A stretch of 64,000 nt of DNA, taken from NCBI GenBank assembly GCA_017537965.1, contig JAFYJV010000012.1, positions 27,195 to 91,194 on the forward strand, written 5' to 3'. Of this stretch, positions 42,362 through 50,559 are shown one piece after another. Each line of letters opens with the position of its first letter. Position 1 is the stretch's first letter. This stretch comes from Bacteroidales bacterium (GTDB taxonomy: Bacteria > Bacteroidota > Bacteroidia > Bacteroidales > F082). Position numbers and translations under genes: made by a program. The notes under the pieces are model-generated. The model saw nothing but the letters and a program-made list of their open reading frames with translations, was not told where the DNA came from and did not search any database.

Positions 42362-43549
42362 TTACTGCTTCAAGAACTTTTGTGTGGTCACGCTGCCGTC
42401 TTTCAAAGTGGCTTTTACCAAGTAGCAACCATTGGCCAAACTGCTTACGTTGATGTCCTCAAATCCAGTCTCGATGGTGGCGACATGCTTGCCGTCCATG
42501 CCGAAGAGCTCTACTTGCTTGAGGTTCTCCACCTTGACCGACAGCCTTTCGGAAGTGGGGTTGGGGCTTAACCTCATAATTGAATTCTGGGTTTCCGGCA
42601 CCTGCACACCAAATGAATAGTACAAAGTAGAGGTCGCAGAGCCTTCCAACTCGTCATCATCGTAGCTGCTTTCTACGACTGACACCAATTTGTTATTGAT
42701 TGTGATGACCGAGTTTGCAAACATTTCCTCGTAGAAAGCAATGGTGCTGCTGGGAACGGAGAGGTCGTAAGTGAACTCGATAATCTCGTCCAGTGTCCAA
42801 CCATCCATGGTACGATAGTAATAATCGGTTTCCTTGATGCAGTTGTTGTGACTGTCGTATTCATAGATGTATTTGTTGTCATTGATCCAATCGCCCGTGC
42901 TGAACCTGCTGTATTCGATGAGGCTGGTGCAGTTGCCGCTGCCATTGTAGCTGTATTCTTCCTTGATGTGAGGCCACCAGAGGCTCTCTGTGGCGTTCCA
43001 TGCGTTTGTTATAACTTGGGTGAGTTTGCCACCGGCATAGGTATATTCACTTTTGTTGTCGTTCTTCCAAGTGTTGTTCTGGTAATCTTGCTCTAAGGCC
43101 AATACCAGTTGTCCACTGCTGTTATATTCGTATGTGACCTTGGTTTCAGGATACCATGAATCGCCGTTTTCTTCGTATTGGATTTCTTCGATAACCAGTC
43201 CTTGAGCGTTGTACGAGTATTCAATCTTATCTGTGGAATAAGGGTATTGGATGGTAGTGTAGAGGAGATGGTTCGCATAGTCATAAAAATAAAGCTGGGT
43301 AAGCATCAGCATTCCATAATAGTATGTTTTCGTGCTGGTTCTTCGATAGTTATGATCATAATCGAATGCCAAGGTGAAGTAGTCGTCTGTGACGATGCTG
43401 TCAAGTTTTTGTGTGTAATTGTTGGTTTGACGATTGATTTGTTCCACTCTTTTTACTCTTTCTTTCAAAGAGAGTTGGCTGGTTTTTTCTTGTGCCGACA
43501 CTGCAATCATGCAGCATAAAGCAGCTACTATTAGTAAAGTTTTTTTCAT
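42362..43549 (-). CDS. T9SS type A sorting domain protein with repeat-rich beta strands
   Basis: 395 residues, signal peptide MKKTLLIVAALCCMIAVSAQ. The middle has repeated YxYN(x)G-like units (YSYNAQGLVIEEIQY, YEYNSSGQLVLALEQDY, YSYNGSGNCTSLIEY, YEYDSHNNCIKETDY), a pattern of DUF4595-like or YD-type strand repeats. The last 75 residues are a T9SS type A sorting domain: LSPNPTSERLSVKV, VELFGMDGKHV and LANGCYLVKATLKDGSV. Likely exported by the T9SS of this cell. Function unknown. It follows pgi by 42 bp in the same direction. Confidence 0.85.
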   Translation of the reverse strand: MKKTLLIVAALCCMIAVSAQEKTSQLSLKERVKRVEQINRQTNNYTQKLDSIVTDDYFTLAFDYDHNYRRTSTKTYYYGMLMLTQLYFYDYANHLLYTTIQYPYSTDKIEYSYNAQGLVIEEIQYEENGDSWYPETKVTYEYNSSGQLVLALEQDYQNNTWKNDNKSEYTYAGGKLTQVITNAWNATESLWWPHIKEEYSYNGSGNCTSLIEYSRFSTGDWINDNKYIYEYDSHNNCIKETDYYYRTMDGWTLDEIIEFTYDLSVPSSTIAFYEEMFANSVITINNKLVSVVESSYDDDELEGSATSTLYYSFGVQVPETQNSIMRLSPNPTSERLSVKVENLKQVELFGMDGKHVATIETGFEDINVSSLANGCYLVKATLKDGSVTTQKFLKQ

Positions 43550-43591
43550 GTTGTTTAGTTTTTTGGGATAATTATTGAGTGAGAATTGTGA

Positions 43592-44926
43592 TCAAATGCC
43601 GAGGCGACGGTTCAATACGGCTGTTTGTTCTTCGTAGCCTTTCTTGCCGAGCAATGCGAACATGTTTTTCTTATAGGCTTCCACGCCGGGTTGGTCGAAT
43701 GGATTCACTTCCAACAGGTAGCCGCTCAAGGCGCAGGCCATCTCGAAGAAGTAGATAAGTTGTCCCAACACGTATGCCGATACTTCGGGGATGACGATGC
43801 GGATCACGGGCACGCCACCGTCTTCGTGTGCCAGCATGGTGCCCAGTTCTGCCTTGTGGTTGACCTCGGAGATGCGTTTTCCGGCGATGTAGTTGAGTTG
43901 GTCGAGGTCGTCGGCTTCCATGGGGATGCGCAACTCGTGGTTGGAGTTCTCCACAGAGATCACCGTTTCGAACAGGTTGCGGATGCCGTCTTGGATGTAC
44001 TGTCCCATGGAGTGGAGGTCGGTGCTGAAGGTGACTGAGGCGGGGAAGATGCCCTTGTGTTCCTTGCCATGGCTTTCACCGTAAAGTTGCTTCCACCATT
44101 CGGAGAAATACACCAGCCGAGGCTCATAGTTCACCATGATCTCGTTGGTCTTGCCCATGCCATACAGGAAGTGGCGTACCACGGCATATTCCGAAACGGG
44201 GTTGCCTTCCAAGGTGGGGTTGCTCTTACACATTTTTTCAATTTCTACGGCGCCGGCGATGAGCTGGCGGATGTTGATGCCCGCCATGGCGATGGGCAGC
44301 AAGCCCACGGGGGTGAGCACCGAGAAGCGTCCACCTACGTCGTCGGGAACGATATAGGTCTTGTAACCTTTCACGTTGGCGAGTTGTTTCAATGCTCCTT
44401 TGGCTTTGTCGGTGATGGCCACGATGCGTGAGGCGGCCTCCTTCTCGCCGTACTTGTCAATAAGGTGCTGTTTCAACAGCCGGAAGGCGATGGCGGGTTC
44501 TGTCGTCGTGCCCGATTTGGAGATGACTGCCAACGAATAGTCTATTTTGTCGAGGATGGCCAGCAATTCCTTCAGATAGTCTTCGCTCATGTTGTGTCCG
44601 GCATAGACAACAAGCGGCTTCTCGCCTGTCAATGGGGCAAAGTGGTTCTGCAAGGCTTCGATGACGGCGCGGGCACCCAGATAGGAGCCGCCGATGCCAA
44701 TGACTACAAACAAGTCGGACTTCTTACGCAATTCCAAGGCGGTCTTTTCAATGTCGGTGATCAGACTCTCGTCGATTTCCGAAGGCAGTCCGACCCATCC
44801 GAGGAAGTCGTTTCCAGCGCCTTTCTTGGCATAAACCGTTTCGTATGTCTCAGTGATCTTTGTTTGATAGGCCTTCACGGCATCCTTGCCGACGAAGGAA
44901 TAGGTGTGTTCAAGTTCTAGTTTCAT
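43592..44926 (-). CDS. pgi: glucose-6-phosphate isomerase
   Basis: Interconverts glucose 6-phosphate and fructose 6-phosphate in glycolysis. 444 residues from the chosen start (MKLELEHTYSFVG); an upstream in-frame ATG at 44977 would lie beyond the promoter -33 box and is rejected. Motifs: VIGIGGSYLGARA near residue 79, VISKSGTTTEPAIAFR near 136 and NPFDQPGVEAYK near 419. Type of about 440-450 residues as in firmicutes and Bacteroidota. Fine promoter TTTG-N19-TATCTTTG 21 bp upstream; a candidate small RNA is transcribed in the same direction just upstream. Confidence 0.97.
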   Translation of the reverse strand: MKLELEHTYSFVGKDAVKAYQTKITETYETVYAKKGAGNDFLGWVGLPSEIDESLITDIEKTALELRKKSDLFVVIGIGGSYLGARAVIEALQNHFAPLTGEKPLVVYAGHNMSEDYLKELLAILDKIDYSLAVISKSGTTTEPAIAFRLLKQHLIDKYGEKEAASRIVAITDKAKGALKQLANVKGYKTYIVPDDVGGRFSVLTPVGLLPIAMAGINIRQLIAGAVEIEKMCKSNPTLEGNPVSEYAVVRHFLYGMGKTNEIMVNYEPRLVYFSEWWKQLYGESHGKEHKGIFPASVTFSTDLHSMGQYIQDGIRNLFETVISVENSNHELRIPMEADDLDQLNYIAGKRISEVNHKAELGTMLAHEDGGVPVIRIVIPEVSAYVLGQLIYFFEMACALSGYLLEVNPFDQPGVEAYKKNMFALLGKKGYEEQTAVLNRRLGI

Positions 44927-44947
44927 GTTTGAAAGTTTTGTTGTTTG

Positions 44948-44978
44948 CAAAGATACTAAAATGCCAATAAACAACAAA
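44948..44978 (-). promoter_or_regulatory. pgi promoter
   Basis: Minus strand TTTG (44975-44978), 19 bp, TATCTTTG (44948-44955): a perfect match to the Bacteroidota consensus TTTG-N19-TAnnTTTG. The best promoter in the window. Confidence 0.85.
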
Positions 44979-44989
44979 AATTATTTAAC

Positions 44990-45103
44990 TAAAACAAGAA
45001 AATCCCAGCGAGAGCCGGGATTTTCCAGAACCAAAAACCAAAATTTATGAAACCTTTTTTTAGCAACCAAGTGGATAGCTGCTAAGGTTATTATGATAAG
45101 AAC
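44990..45103 (-). ncRNA. candidate small RNA upstream of pgi
   Basis: Minus strand. A -7 box TATCTTTG at 45109-45116 with CTTG 18 bp upstream starts a transcript of about 110 nt. It carries TTAGCA/TGCTAA inverted arms about 12-13 nt apart (45060-45085), an unpaired GGTTTCATAAATTTTGGTTT stretch, and a terminator hairpin GAAAATCCC-GGC-TCTC-GC-TGGGATTTTC at 44998-45025 followed by TTGTTTTAG. No protein frame of use runs through it. It ends just before the pgi promoter. Not assigned to a known family; an attenuator or leader of pgi is an alternative. Confidence 0.5.
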
Positions 45104-45108
45104 CGATG

Positions 45109-45138
45109 CAAAGATACGGCTTTTTTTGAAAAATCAAG
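45109..45138 (-). promoter_or_regulatory. candidate promoter of the small RNA
   Basis: Minus strand CTTG (45135-45138), 18 bp, TATCTTTG (45109-45116). It diverges from the -7 box of the histidine kinase gene 40 bp to the right. Confidence 0.5.
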
Positions 45139-45156
45139 AAAAAACGTACTTTTTTA

Positions 45157-45164
45157 TATCTTTG
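45157..45164 (+). promoter_or_regulatory. candidate -7 box of the histidine kinase gene
   Basis: TATCTTTG, 42 bp before the ATG at 45207; long A/T leader in between. Confidence 0.5.
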
Positions 45165-45206
45165 TGTCACTTTTTGGTGTTTTGGCTTTTCAAAAACGAA
45201 TAAACA

Positions 45207-46454
45207 ATGAAAAGAAAGAATGCTCTGATTATCCTCAGTATTGTCATGGGTGTGGTTTGGGTGATGCTGCTTATTACCCATGTACATCTTATCAACCGTG
45301 TCATTGTCATGGAAAAACAGTTTTTCCAGGCAAAGGTGGATGTCGCGGCGTTGAAAGCTTTTGACAAGATCCAACCTGCTTATGATACAGAAGCCAGCCA
45401 CTGTCTCAATGCTCAGTTCTTCGACACGCTGTTGTTCGACTCTGCTTTCTCCCAGGCACTTCGGGAACAGTCGATCTTCGAAGATTTTGTTTGGGGAGTC
45501 TATTGTACGAACGAGGAAAAGTTCGTGTATGCTACTGCTAATGCCGACACGGTCATGTTGCAGTCTTCCAGATTCTCTTACTCTTTGTCGGCCTACAACA
45601 ATTCTGACAACTTGCACCATTTTGTCTTTTATCTTGATTTTCCTTTGGTGAAACGACATTCCAGCTGGGATATGTTCATCGGTTTCGTACTGCTTTCCAT
45701 ATTGTTGGCTGTGTTTTTGTTTTGCTTTATCACCATTATAATTTTGATTATCAAGGAGTCTAAGGTTAGGAGATTTCGTTCCAATATCATGAACCATGTC
45801 ATCCATGAGTTCAAAACACCTATCACGACCATCAGCCTGGCGACACAGCTTTTGCGTGATGATATGGTTCATAAGGATCCCGAATCCACTCAAAACTATC
45901 TGAGTATGATCGATGCCGAGGCGCAGTCGCTTCAGTCGCTGGTGGAGGAAGTGTTGACTGTGTTCAGGTCGGAACAGATCCCTTCAAGGGAGTTGCGGGA
46001 GATTTCCCTTCATGAGCTGTTGCAGGCTGTCGTCAATGTCCATCAACTTGCTCTGCAGGATTGTGGTGCGGTGACGTATTTGGATCTTCAAGCGAAAAAA
46101 GACGTCATTTTGGGTGACAGGATTCACCTTCTGAATGCGTTCTCAAACTTGATTGACAATGCCATCAAATACCGAAACGGAGATTTGGAGATTAACATCA
46201 GTACGCAAAACATTGGCAACATGATCGAGATTCGTTTCAAGGACAATGGGATCGGGATCAGTAAAGAAAACCAGAACATGATCTTTGAGCCATTCTCCCG
46301 AGTCAATGTGGACAATGCAAATTATGTGAAAGGATATGGATTGGGATTGAGTTACGTGCGCAATGTGGTGAAATTTCATGGTGGAAAAATAAAAGTTGAA
46401 AGTGATTTTGGCGACGGAGCAACTTTTATTGTATCTTTGCCAATCAACAATTAA
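45207..46454 (+). CDS. rprX: sensor histidine kinase, RprX-like
   Basis: Membrane sensor of a two-component system. 415 residues. Two membrane helices (about 6-28 and 155-183) flank a short periplasmic sensor region. The dimerisation/H-box NHVIHEFKTPITTISLATQL carries His200. ATPase motifs: NLIDNAIKY (N box), FKDNGIGISKENQ (G1), and GYGLGLSYVRNVVKFHGG (G2). The Bacteroides RprX/RprY pair has this architecture and order, so the symbols are used with reserve. The response regulator follows after 11 bp. Signal unknown. Confidence 0.88.
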   Translation: MKRKNALIILSIVMGVVWVMLLITHVHLINRVIVMEKQFFQAKVDVAALKAFDKIQPAYDTEASHCLNAQFFDTLLFDSAFSQALREQSIFEDFVWGVYCTNEEKFVYATANADTVMLQSSRFSYSLSAYNNSDNLHHFVFYLDFPLVKRHSSWDMFIGFVLLSILLAVFLFCFITIIILIIKESKVRRFRSNIMNHVIHEFKTPITTISLATQLLRDDMVHKDPESTQNYLSMIDAEAQSLQSLVEEVLTVFRSEQIPSRELREISLHELLQAVVNVHQLALQDCGAVTYLDLQAKKDVILGDRIHLLNAFSNLIDNAIKYRNGDLEINISTQNIGNMIEIRFKDNGIGISKENQNMIFEPFSRVNVDNANYVKGYGLGLSYVRNVVKFHGGKIKVESDFGDGATFIVSLPINN

Positions 46455-46465
46455 CATGTTTTTCA

Positions 46466-47158
46466 ATGGCACAGAGAATTAACATTTTATTGGCTGAAGA
46501 TGATAAGAACTTGGGTGTCATCCTAAAGAAGTACTTGGAAGCAAAGGACATGACGGTCACTTTGTGTGCCAATGGTGAAGAGGCTTTGGAAACTTTCAAA
46601 AAGAGTGACGGCTTTAATTTTTGTATCTTTGATTTGATGATGCCGTTGATGGACGGATTCACCCTTGCCAAGGAAGTCAGGAAAATCAACAAGCGGATCC
46701 CGATCATTTTTTTAACGGCAAAAACGGCTCAAAAGGACGTCCTGGAAGGATTCTCCGTTGGGGGCGACGACTATATAACCAAGCCTTTCAGCATGGACGA
46801 GCTGGTGATGCGCATCTATGCTGTTTTCAATAGAGCCTCTGTTGACGCACCGGCTCCCACCATCTTCAAATTGGGTTCTTATACTTTTGATGCGGCTCGC
46901 CATTTGCTGATCAAGGGCGAGGAAAGCCGCAAGCTCACCTCGAAAGAAGCAGATCTGCTGTTTCTTCTCTGTGAGAATATGAACGAGACTTTGGAGCGCA
47001 CAACGGCCCTTTGCAAGGTGTGGTACGAAGACTCCTATTTCAACGCACGTTCGATGGATGTGTATATCACCAAGTTGCGCAAGTTCTTCAAGGACGAACC
47101 CAAGGTGGAACTCGTGAATGTCCACGGTGTCGGATTCAAGCTGATCGTAAAAGACTGA
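46466..47158 (+). CDS. rprY: response regulator, OmpR family, RprY-like
   Basis: 230 residues. Receiver domain (1-120) with acid pair E11-D12-D13, phosphorylation Asp56 in CIFDLMMPLMDGF, Thr84 and Lys106 in DDYITKPF. A winged helix DNA-binding domain follows (about 135-228) with SKEADLLFLLCENMNETLER and FNARSMDVYITKLRKFF, the OmpR-type recognition region. Paired with the sensor kinase upstream. Its stop codon abuts the stop of the convergent serine hydrolase with no gap. The RprXY identity is inferred from the arrangement and similarity of the motifs. Confidence 0.9.
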   Translation: MAQRINILLAEDDKNLGVILKKYLEAKDMTVTLCANGEEALETFKKSDGFNFCIFDLMMPLMDGFTLAKEVRKINKRIPIIFLTAKTAQKDVLEGFSVGGDDYITKPFSMDELVMRIYAVFNRASVDAPAPTIFKLGSYTFDAARHLLIKGEESRKLTSKEADLLFLLCENMNETLERTTALCKVWYEDSYFNARSMDVYITKLRKFFKDEPKVELVNVHGVGFKLIVKD

Positions 47159-48355
47159 TCATTCCAAACTCAGGACGGAGGCCGCCGGCAGCATGACGGT
47201 GGTGTCGTTCAAGAACTCCCACATCGTATCGCCGATAGCACCATTGCTGGTGTTGGTGAGCACGATGAGTGTGCGACCGTGTACAAGGTCGCGGATGAAG
47301 AACGAGCGGTAGCCTTTCCACCATCCGAAATGGAACACGGTCCCCGGGTGCTTGTCACTCAGCCTCCATCCGAAGCCGTAGTTGTCTCCGTTTTTCCATT
47401 CTGGCGATCCAGGTTCGAAAGCGGCTCGTTGGAGGCTGTCGGGCAGGAAGGTGCCGTTTTCGAGGGCTATATGGAATTTGTATAGGTCTTCGACGGTGGA
47501 AAACATCCCTTTGTCACCCACCACCCCGTTCAAGTAATCATCCTCCACCCGGCGGGCACCGCTGCGGTAGAGGTCGTGTCCCTGTACTTCCGTTTCGACG
47601 TATGTCTTCTGCCGCCCCACGCCCCGTAGCGTGTAGATGTAGGAATGTGTCATGCCGAGAGGCTCGAAGACCTGCTCTCTCATGAAATCTTCGAAATGCT
47701 GTTTGGTGACACGCTCCACCACGCTGGCCAGCAACGCGTAGTTCACGTTTGTGTAATGGAAGGAGGTGTTGGGCTGAAGATAAGGCGTCGGCTGGTGTTT
47801 GACATAAAGCTGGATGAGATCTTCGTTGTGCATGGGAACCCCGCGATCAGGCCACTGATCGTCGGCGAGGGTCTCGTAACGCGACAGACCGGAACGGTGG
47901 TTCAGCAGGTTTCGTATCGTGACGCCCTCGTAGGGGAACTCTGGAATATAGACTTTGAGGTCGTCGTTGATGTTGAGTTTGCCTTGATTATGCAACAGCA
48001 GGACGGCTTCGGCGGTGAACATCTTCGACACCGAGGCGAGTTGGAATTGGTCATCCGTCTTCAGCGAGTCGCGCCGATGGTTCAACATCCGCCATCCGAA
48101 AGCTTTTTCGTAGAGCACCTGGCCGCCTTCGGCGTAGAGGACTACGCCATTCAGGTCTTGTGTGTTTCTCATCTTGTTGAAGAAACGATCAGCCTGGGCG
48201 GCCCGTTGCTCCCTTGCCGCCTTGCCTAGGTCGATGAATACCGAATCGACGGCAATGTCAACCGCCTGCCCGCCGGAACTGCTTCCGCAGGAGGCCCAAC
48301 AAATCGGCATGATTGCCAACAACAGGTATCCTATGTTGCGAAAAATGAGCTTCAT
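47159..48355 (-). CDS. serine hydrolase, class C beta-lactamase fold lipoprotein
   Basis: 398 residues from the chosen start (MKLIFRNIGYLLLAIMPICW), with a lipobox WASC (Cys23), so probably envelope-anchored. Motif SxxK is S108-V-S-K111 in LASVSKMFTAEAV; the Tyr motif is YTN in FHYTNVNYALL (about 210). HFGWWKGYRSFF near the C-terminus stands where the HxG motif lies. Beta-lactamase/transpeptidase-like folds in this family act on peptides or esters; no particular substrate is evident. The in-frame start at 48430 is rejected because the region holds the promoters of both genes. Stop is adjacent to rprY stop. Confidence 0.87.
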   Translation of the reverse strand: MKLIFRNIGYLLLAIMPICWASCGSSSGGQAVDIAVDSVFIDLGKAAREQRAAQADRFFNKMRNTQDLNGVVLYAEGGQVLYEKAFGWRMLNHRRDSLKTDDQFQLASVSKMFTAEAVLLLHNQGKLNINDDLKVYIPEFPYEGVTIRNLLNHRSGLSRYETLADDQWPDRGVPMHNEDLIQLYVKHQPTPYLQPNTSFHYTNVNYALLASVVERVTKQHFEDFMREQVFEPLGMTHSYIYTLRGVGRQKTYVETEVQGHDLYRSGARRVEDDYLNGVVGDKGMFSTVEDLYKFHIALENGTFLPDSLQRAAFEPGSPEWKNGDNYGFGWRLSDKHPGTVFHFGWWKGYRSFFIRDLVHGRTLIVLTNTSNGAIGDTMWEFLNDTTVMLPAASVLSLE

Positions 48356-48369
48356 CTGAAAAAATCTGC

Positions 48370-48377
48370 CAAAAATA
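48370..48377 (-). promoter_or_regulatory. candidate -7 box of the serine hydrolase gene
   Basis: Minus strand TATTTTTG (CAAAAATA on the plus strand), 14 bp before the ATG at 48355. It faces the identical box for the helicase gene 13 bp away. Confidence 0.5.
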
Positions 48378-48390
48378 GAAAAAAATCCCG

Positions 48391-48398
48391 TATTTTTG
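48391..48398 (+). promoter_or_regulatory. candidate -7 box of the DEAD-box helicase gene
   Basis: TATTTTTG, 30 bp before the ATG at 48429. The two boxes are 13 bp apart and divergent, so the -33 region of each lies on the other promoter. Confidence 0.5.
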
Positions 48399-48428
48399 CA
48401 GCCGATTTCATTTATCAAATACGATTTC

Positions 48429-50549
48429 ATGTCACAATTTACAGATTTTGGATTGAATCCGGCTCTGTTGAAGGCAATAGAAGAGCTGGGTTTTGAGAAT
48501 CCTATGCCAATTCAGGAACAAACGATTCCTGTGTTGTTGGAGCAGGACGTTGACTTTGTGGGTCTTGCTCAGACGGGTACGGGCAAGACAGCCGCTTTCG
48601 GCCTGCCGTTGCTCCAGAAGATCGACGCCAGCCAACGCTGCGTCCAGGCTCTTATTCTATGTCCTACGCGTGAGCTCTGCATGCAGATCACCAAGGACCT
48701 TCAGCATTATGCCAAGTACATCCCCGAAATCCTCATTGTGCCCGTCTATGGCGGTGCCAGCATCGAGGTGCAGTTCAAGGAACTGGCACGCAAACCCCAG
48801 ATCATCGTGGCCACGCCAGGCCGTCTCCGCGACATGATCCGTCGCAACCGTGTCGATTTCACCAACGTGAAGACCATGATCCTCGACGAAGCCGACGAGA
48901 TGCTCAACATGGGCTTCCAAGAGGAAGTCGATGACATCCTCGAGTACATGCCCAAGGAGGGACGCAACACCATGCTCTTCTCCGCCACCATGCCGAAAGA
49001 AGTGGAAGCCATCCTCAACAAGTACATGACCGACCCCGTGAAGGTAGCCGTGGGTGAACGCAACTCAGGTACCGCCAATGTCGATCACAAATACTACATG
49101 ATGGCTGCCAAGGATCGCTACTCCGTGTTGAAACGCATCATCGACTACACGCCGTCGATCTATGGCATCATCTTCTGCCGTACCAAGCTGGAGACCCAAG
49201 AGATTGCCGACAGCCTGATTCAGGACGGCTACAACGCAGCAGCCCTTCATGGCGACCTCTCTCAAGCCATGCGCGACAACGTCATGGACCACTTCCGCAA
49301 GCGTTCCTTGCAGCTGCTGGTGGCTACCGACGTGGCCGCCCGGGGCATCGACGTCCGCGAGCTGACGCACATCATTAATTATAACCTTCCCGACGACATT
49401 GAGACATACGTACATCGTAGCGGTCGTACCGGTCGCGCCGACAAGCGTGGTATCTGCATCAGCCTTGTTCACCTTCGCGAGAAGCATAAGATCAAGCAGA
49501 TAGAGAAGATCGTTGGCCGTCCCATCGAGAAAGCGATGATTCCCACTGGCAAGGAGGTCTGTGAGAAACAGCTCTTCAACCACATCGACCGTATCGAACA
49601 TGTTGACATCAACCGCGAGGACATCGACGACTATTTGCCCGTCATCTTCAAGAAACTCGAATGGATGTCGCGCGAGGAACTCATCACCCGTATGGTGGCC
49701 TTGAACTTCAACCGTTTCTTGGATTACTACAAGAATGCCATCGATTTGAACGTCGATGAGAAGAGTGAGAAGAAGGACAAACTGGAGCGCAAGAAGGAGC
49801 GTGCCAACCGCGACGAGGGCTTGAAACGCCTTTATTTTGGCTTGGGCAAGAACGACCATATCCTTCCGCAAAAGATCATTGGCAAGATCAACGATGTCAC
49901 CCATACCCGCGACATCCGCATCGGCCGTATCGACCTCTTTGACGACTTCTCATACGTGGATGTGGAGGAATCATACATCCCGATGATCCTCGAATGCTTC
50001 TCCGATCCGCGCAACAACCCCAAGGGTATTGTGGTGGAGGTGGCCAAGGAACAGCCCAACCGCGAAGCCAAAGAGTCCAAGAAAGACTTTGACCATAGAG
50101 ATCGTGGTGAGAAGAAAGAGCGTAGCGAGAAGAAACACAAGAGCTTCGATGACGACAAGCCGAAATATAAGGTGGAGCGTTCACGTGACGGTCACGAATG
50201 GCTCGATCCCGACTGGCGCGAACATTTGGATGACATAGACGTGTTTCTCGATGATGAAGATGTCCGTCCGAGTCGCAAGAAACGCAACGAGGAGCGTGGT
50301 TTCGGTGCCAAGAAAGAGAAGAGTACTGGTTCGAAGAAATCGTCCCGTTCCACGGGTTTCCGTTCCAGCGACTATGACATGGATGCCCCCCGTTCGTCAA
50401 GAGGCTCATCGTCAAAGAGCTCTTCTTCGAGAGGTTCTTCCTCAAGGAGTTCATCTTCAAAGGAATCTGGTCGCGGTCGCCGTGGTGCTGCCCGCAATGC
50501 GGAGCCCAGCTATTATTCTCCGAAGCGTCGTGGAGGGAAGAGGAGATAA
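48429..50549 (+). CDS. DEAD-box RNA helicase with DbpA-like RNA-binding domain
   Basis: 706 residues from the chosen start (MSQFTDFGLNPALLKAIEEL), which lies downstream of the -7 box. Helicase motifs: Q-motif PMPIQEQTIP, Walker A AQTGTGKTAAF near residue 44, PTRELC, DEAD in LDEADEMLNMGF, SAT in FSATMP, and HRSGRTGRAD near 330. A DbpA-type RNA-binding domain (about 475-550) has LYFGLGKNDHILPQKIIG and DLFDDFSYVDVEE. The C-terminus is long and charged (Lys/Asp/Arg) and ends in a Ser/Arg-rich tail. Role probably in ribosome assembly or cold adaptation. Confidence 0.95.
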   Translation: MSQFTDFGLNPALLKAIEELGFENPMPIQEQTIPVLLEQDVDFVGLAQTGTGKTAAFGLPLLQKIDASQRCVQALILCPTRELCMQITKDLQHYAKYIPEILIVPVYGGASIEVQFKELARKPQIIVATPGRLRDMIRRNRVDFTNVKTMILDEADEMLNMGFQEEVDDILEYMPKEGRNTMLFSATMPKEVEAILNKYMTDPVKVAVGERNSGTANVDHKYYMMAAKDRYSVLKRIIDYTPSIYGIIFCRTKLETQEIADSLIQDGYNAAALHGDLSQAMRDNVMDHFRKRSLQLLVATDVAARGIDVRELTHIINYNLPDDIETYVHRSGRTGRADKRGICISLVHLREKHKIKQIEKIVGRPIEKAMIPTGKEVCEKQLFNHIDRIEHVDINREDIDDYLPVIFKKLEWMSREELITRMVALNFNRFLDYYKNAIDLNVDEKSEKKDKLERKKERANRDEGLKRLYFGLGKNDHILPQKIIGKINDVTHTRDIRIGRIDLFDDFSYVDVEESYIPMILECFSDPRNNPKGIVVEVAKEQPNREAKESKKDFDHRDRGEKKERSEKKHKSFDDDKPKYKVERSRDGHEWLDPDWREHLDDIDVFLDDEDVRPSRKKRNEERGFGAKKEKSTGSKKSSRSTGFRSSDYDMDAPRSSRGSSSKSSSSRGSSSRSSSSKESGRGRRGAARNAEPSYYSPKRRGGKRR

Positions 50550-50559
50550 AAGGTAAAAG

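Noticed and set aside
45047-45085. 12-codon plus-strand frame (MKPFFSNQVDSC) upstream of the histidine kinase gene
   Set aside because: Upstream of the mapped -7 box for that gene, antisense to the candidate small RNA, and no sign of a leader peptide function.
45207-47158. PorY/PorX regulators of T9SS
   Set aside because: The response regulator has an OmpR-type winged helix, not the PglZ domain of PorX; RprX/RprY-like is the better fit.
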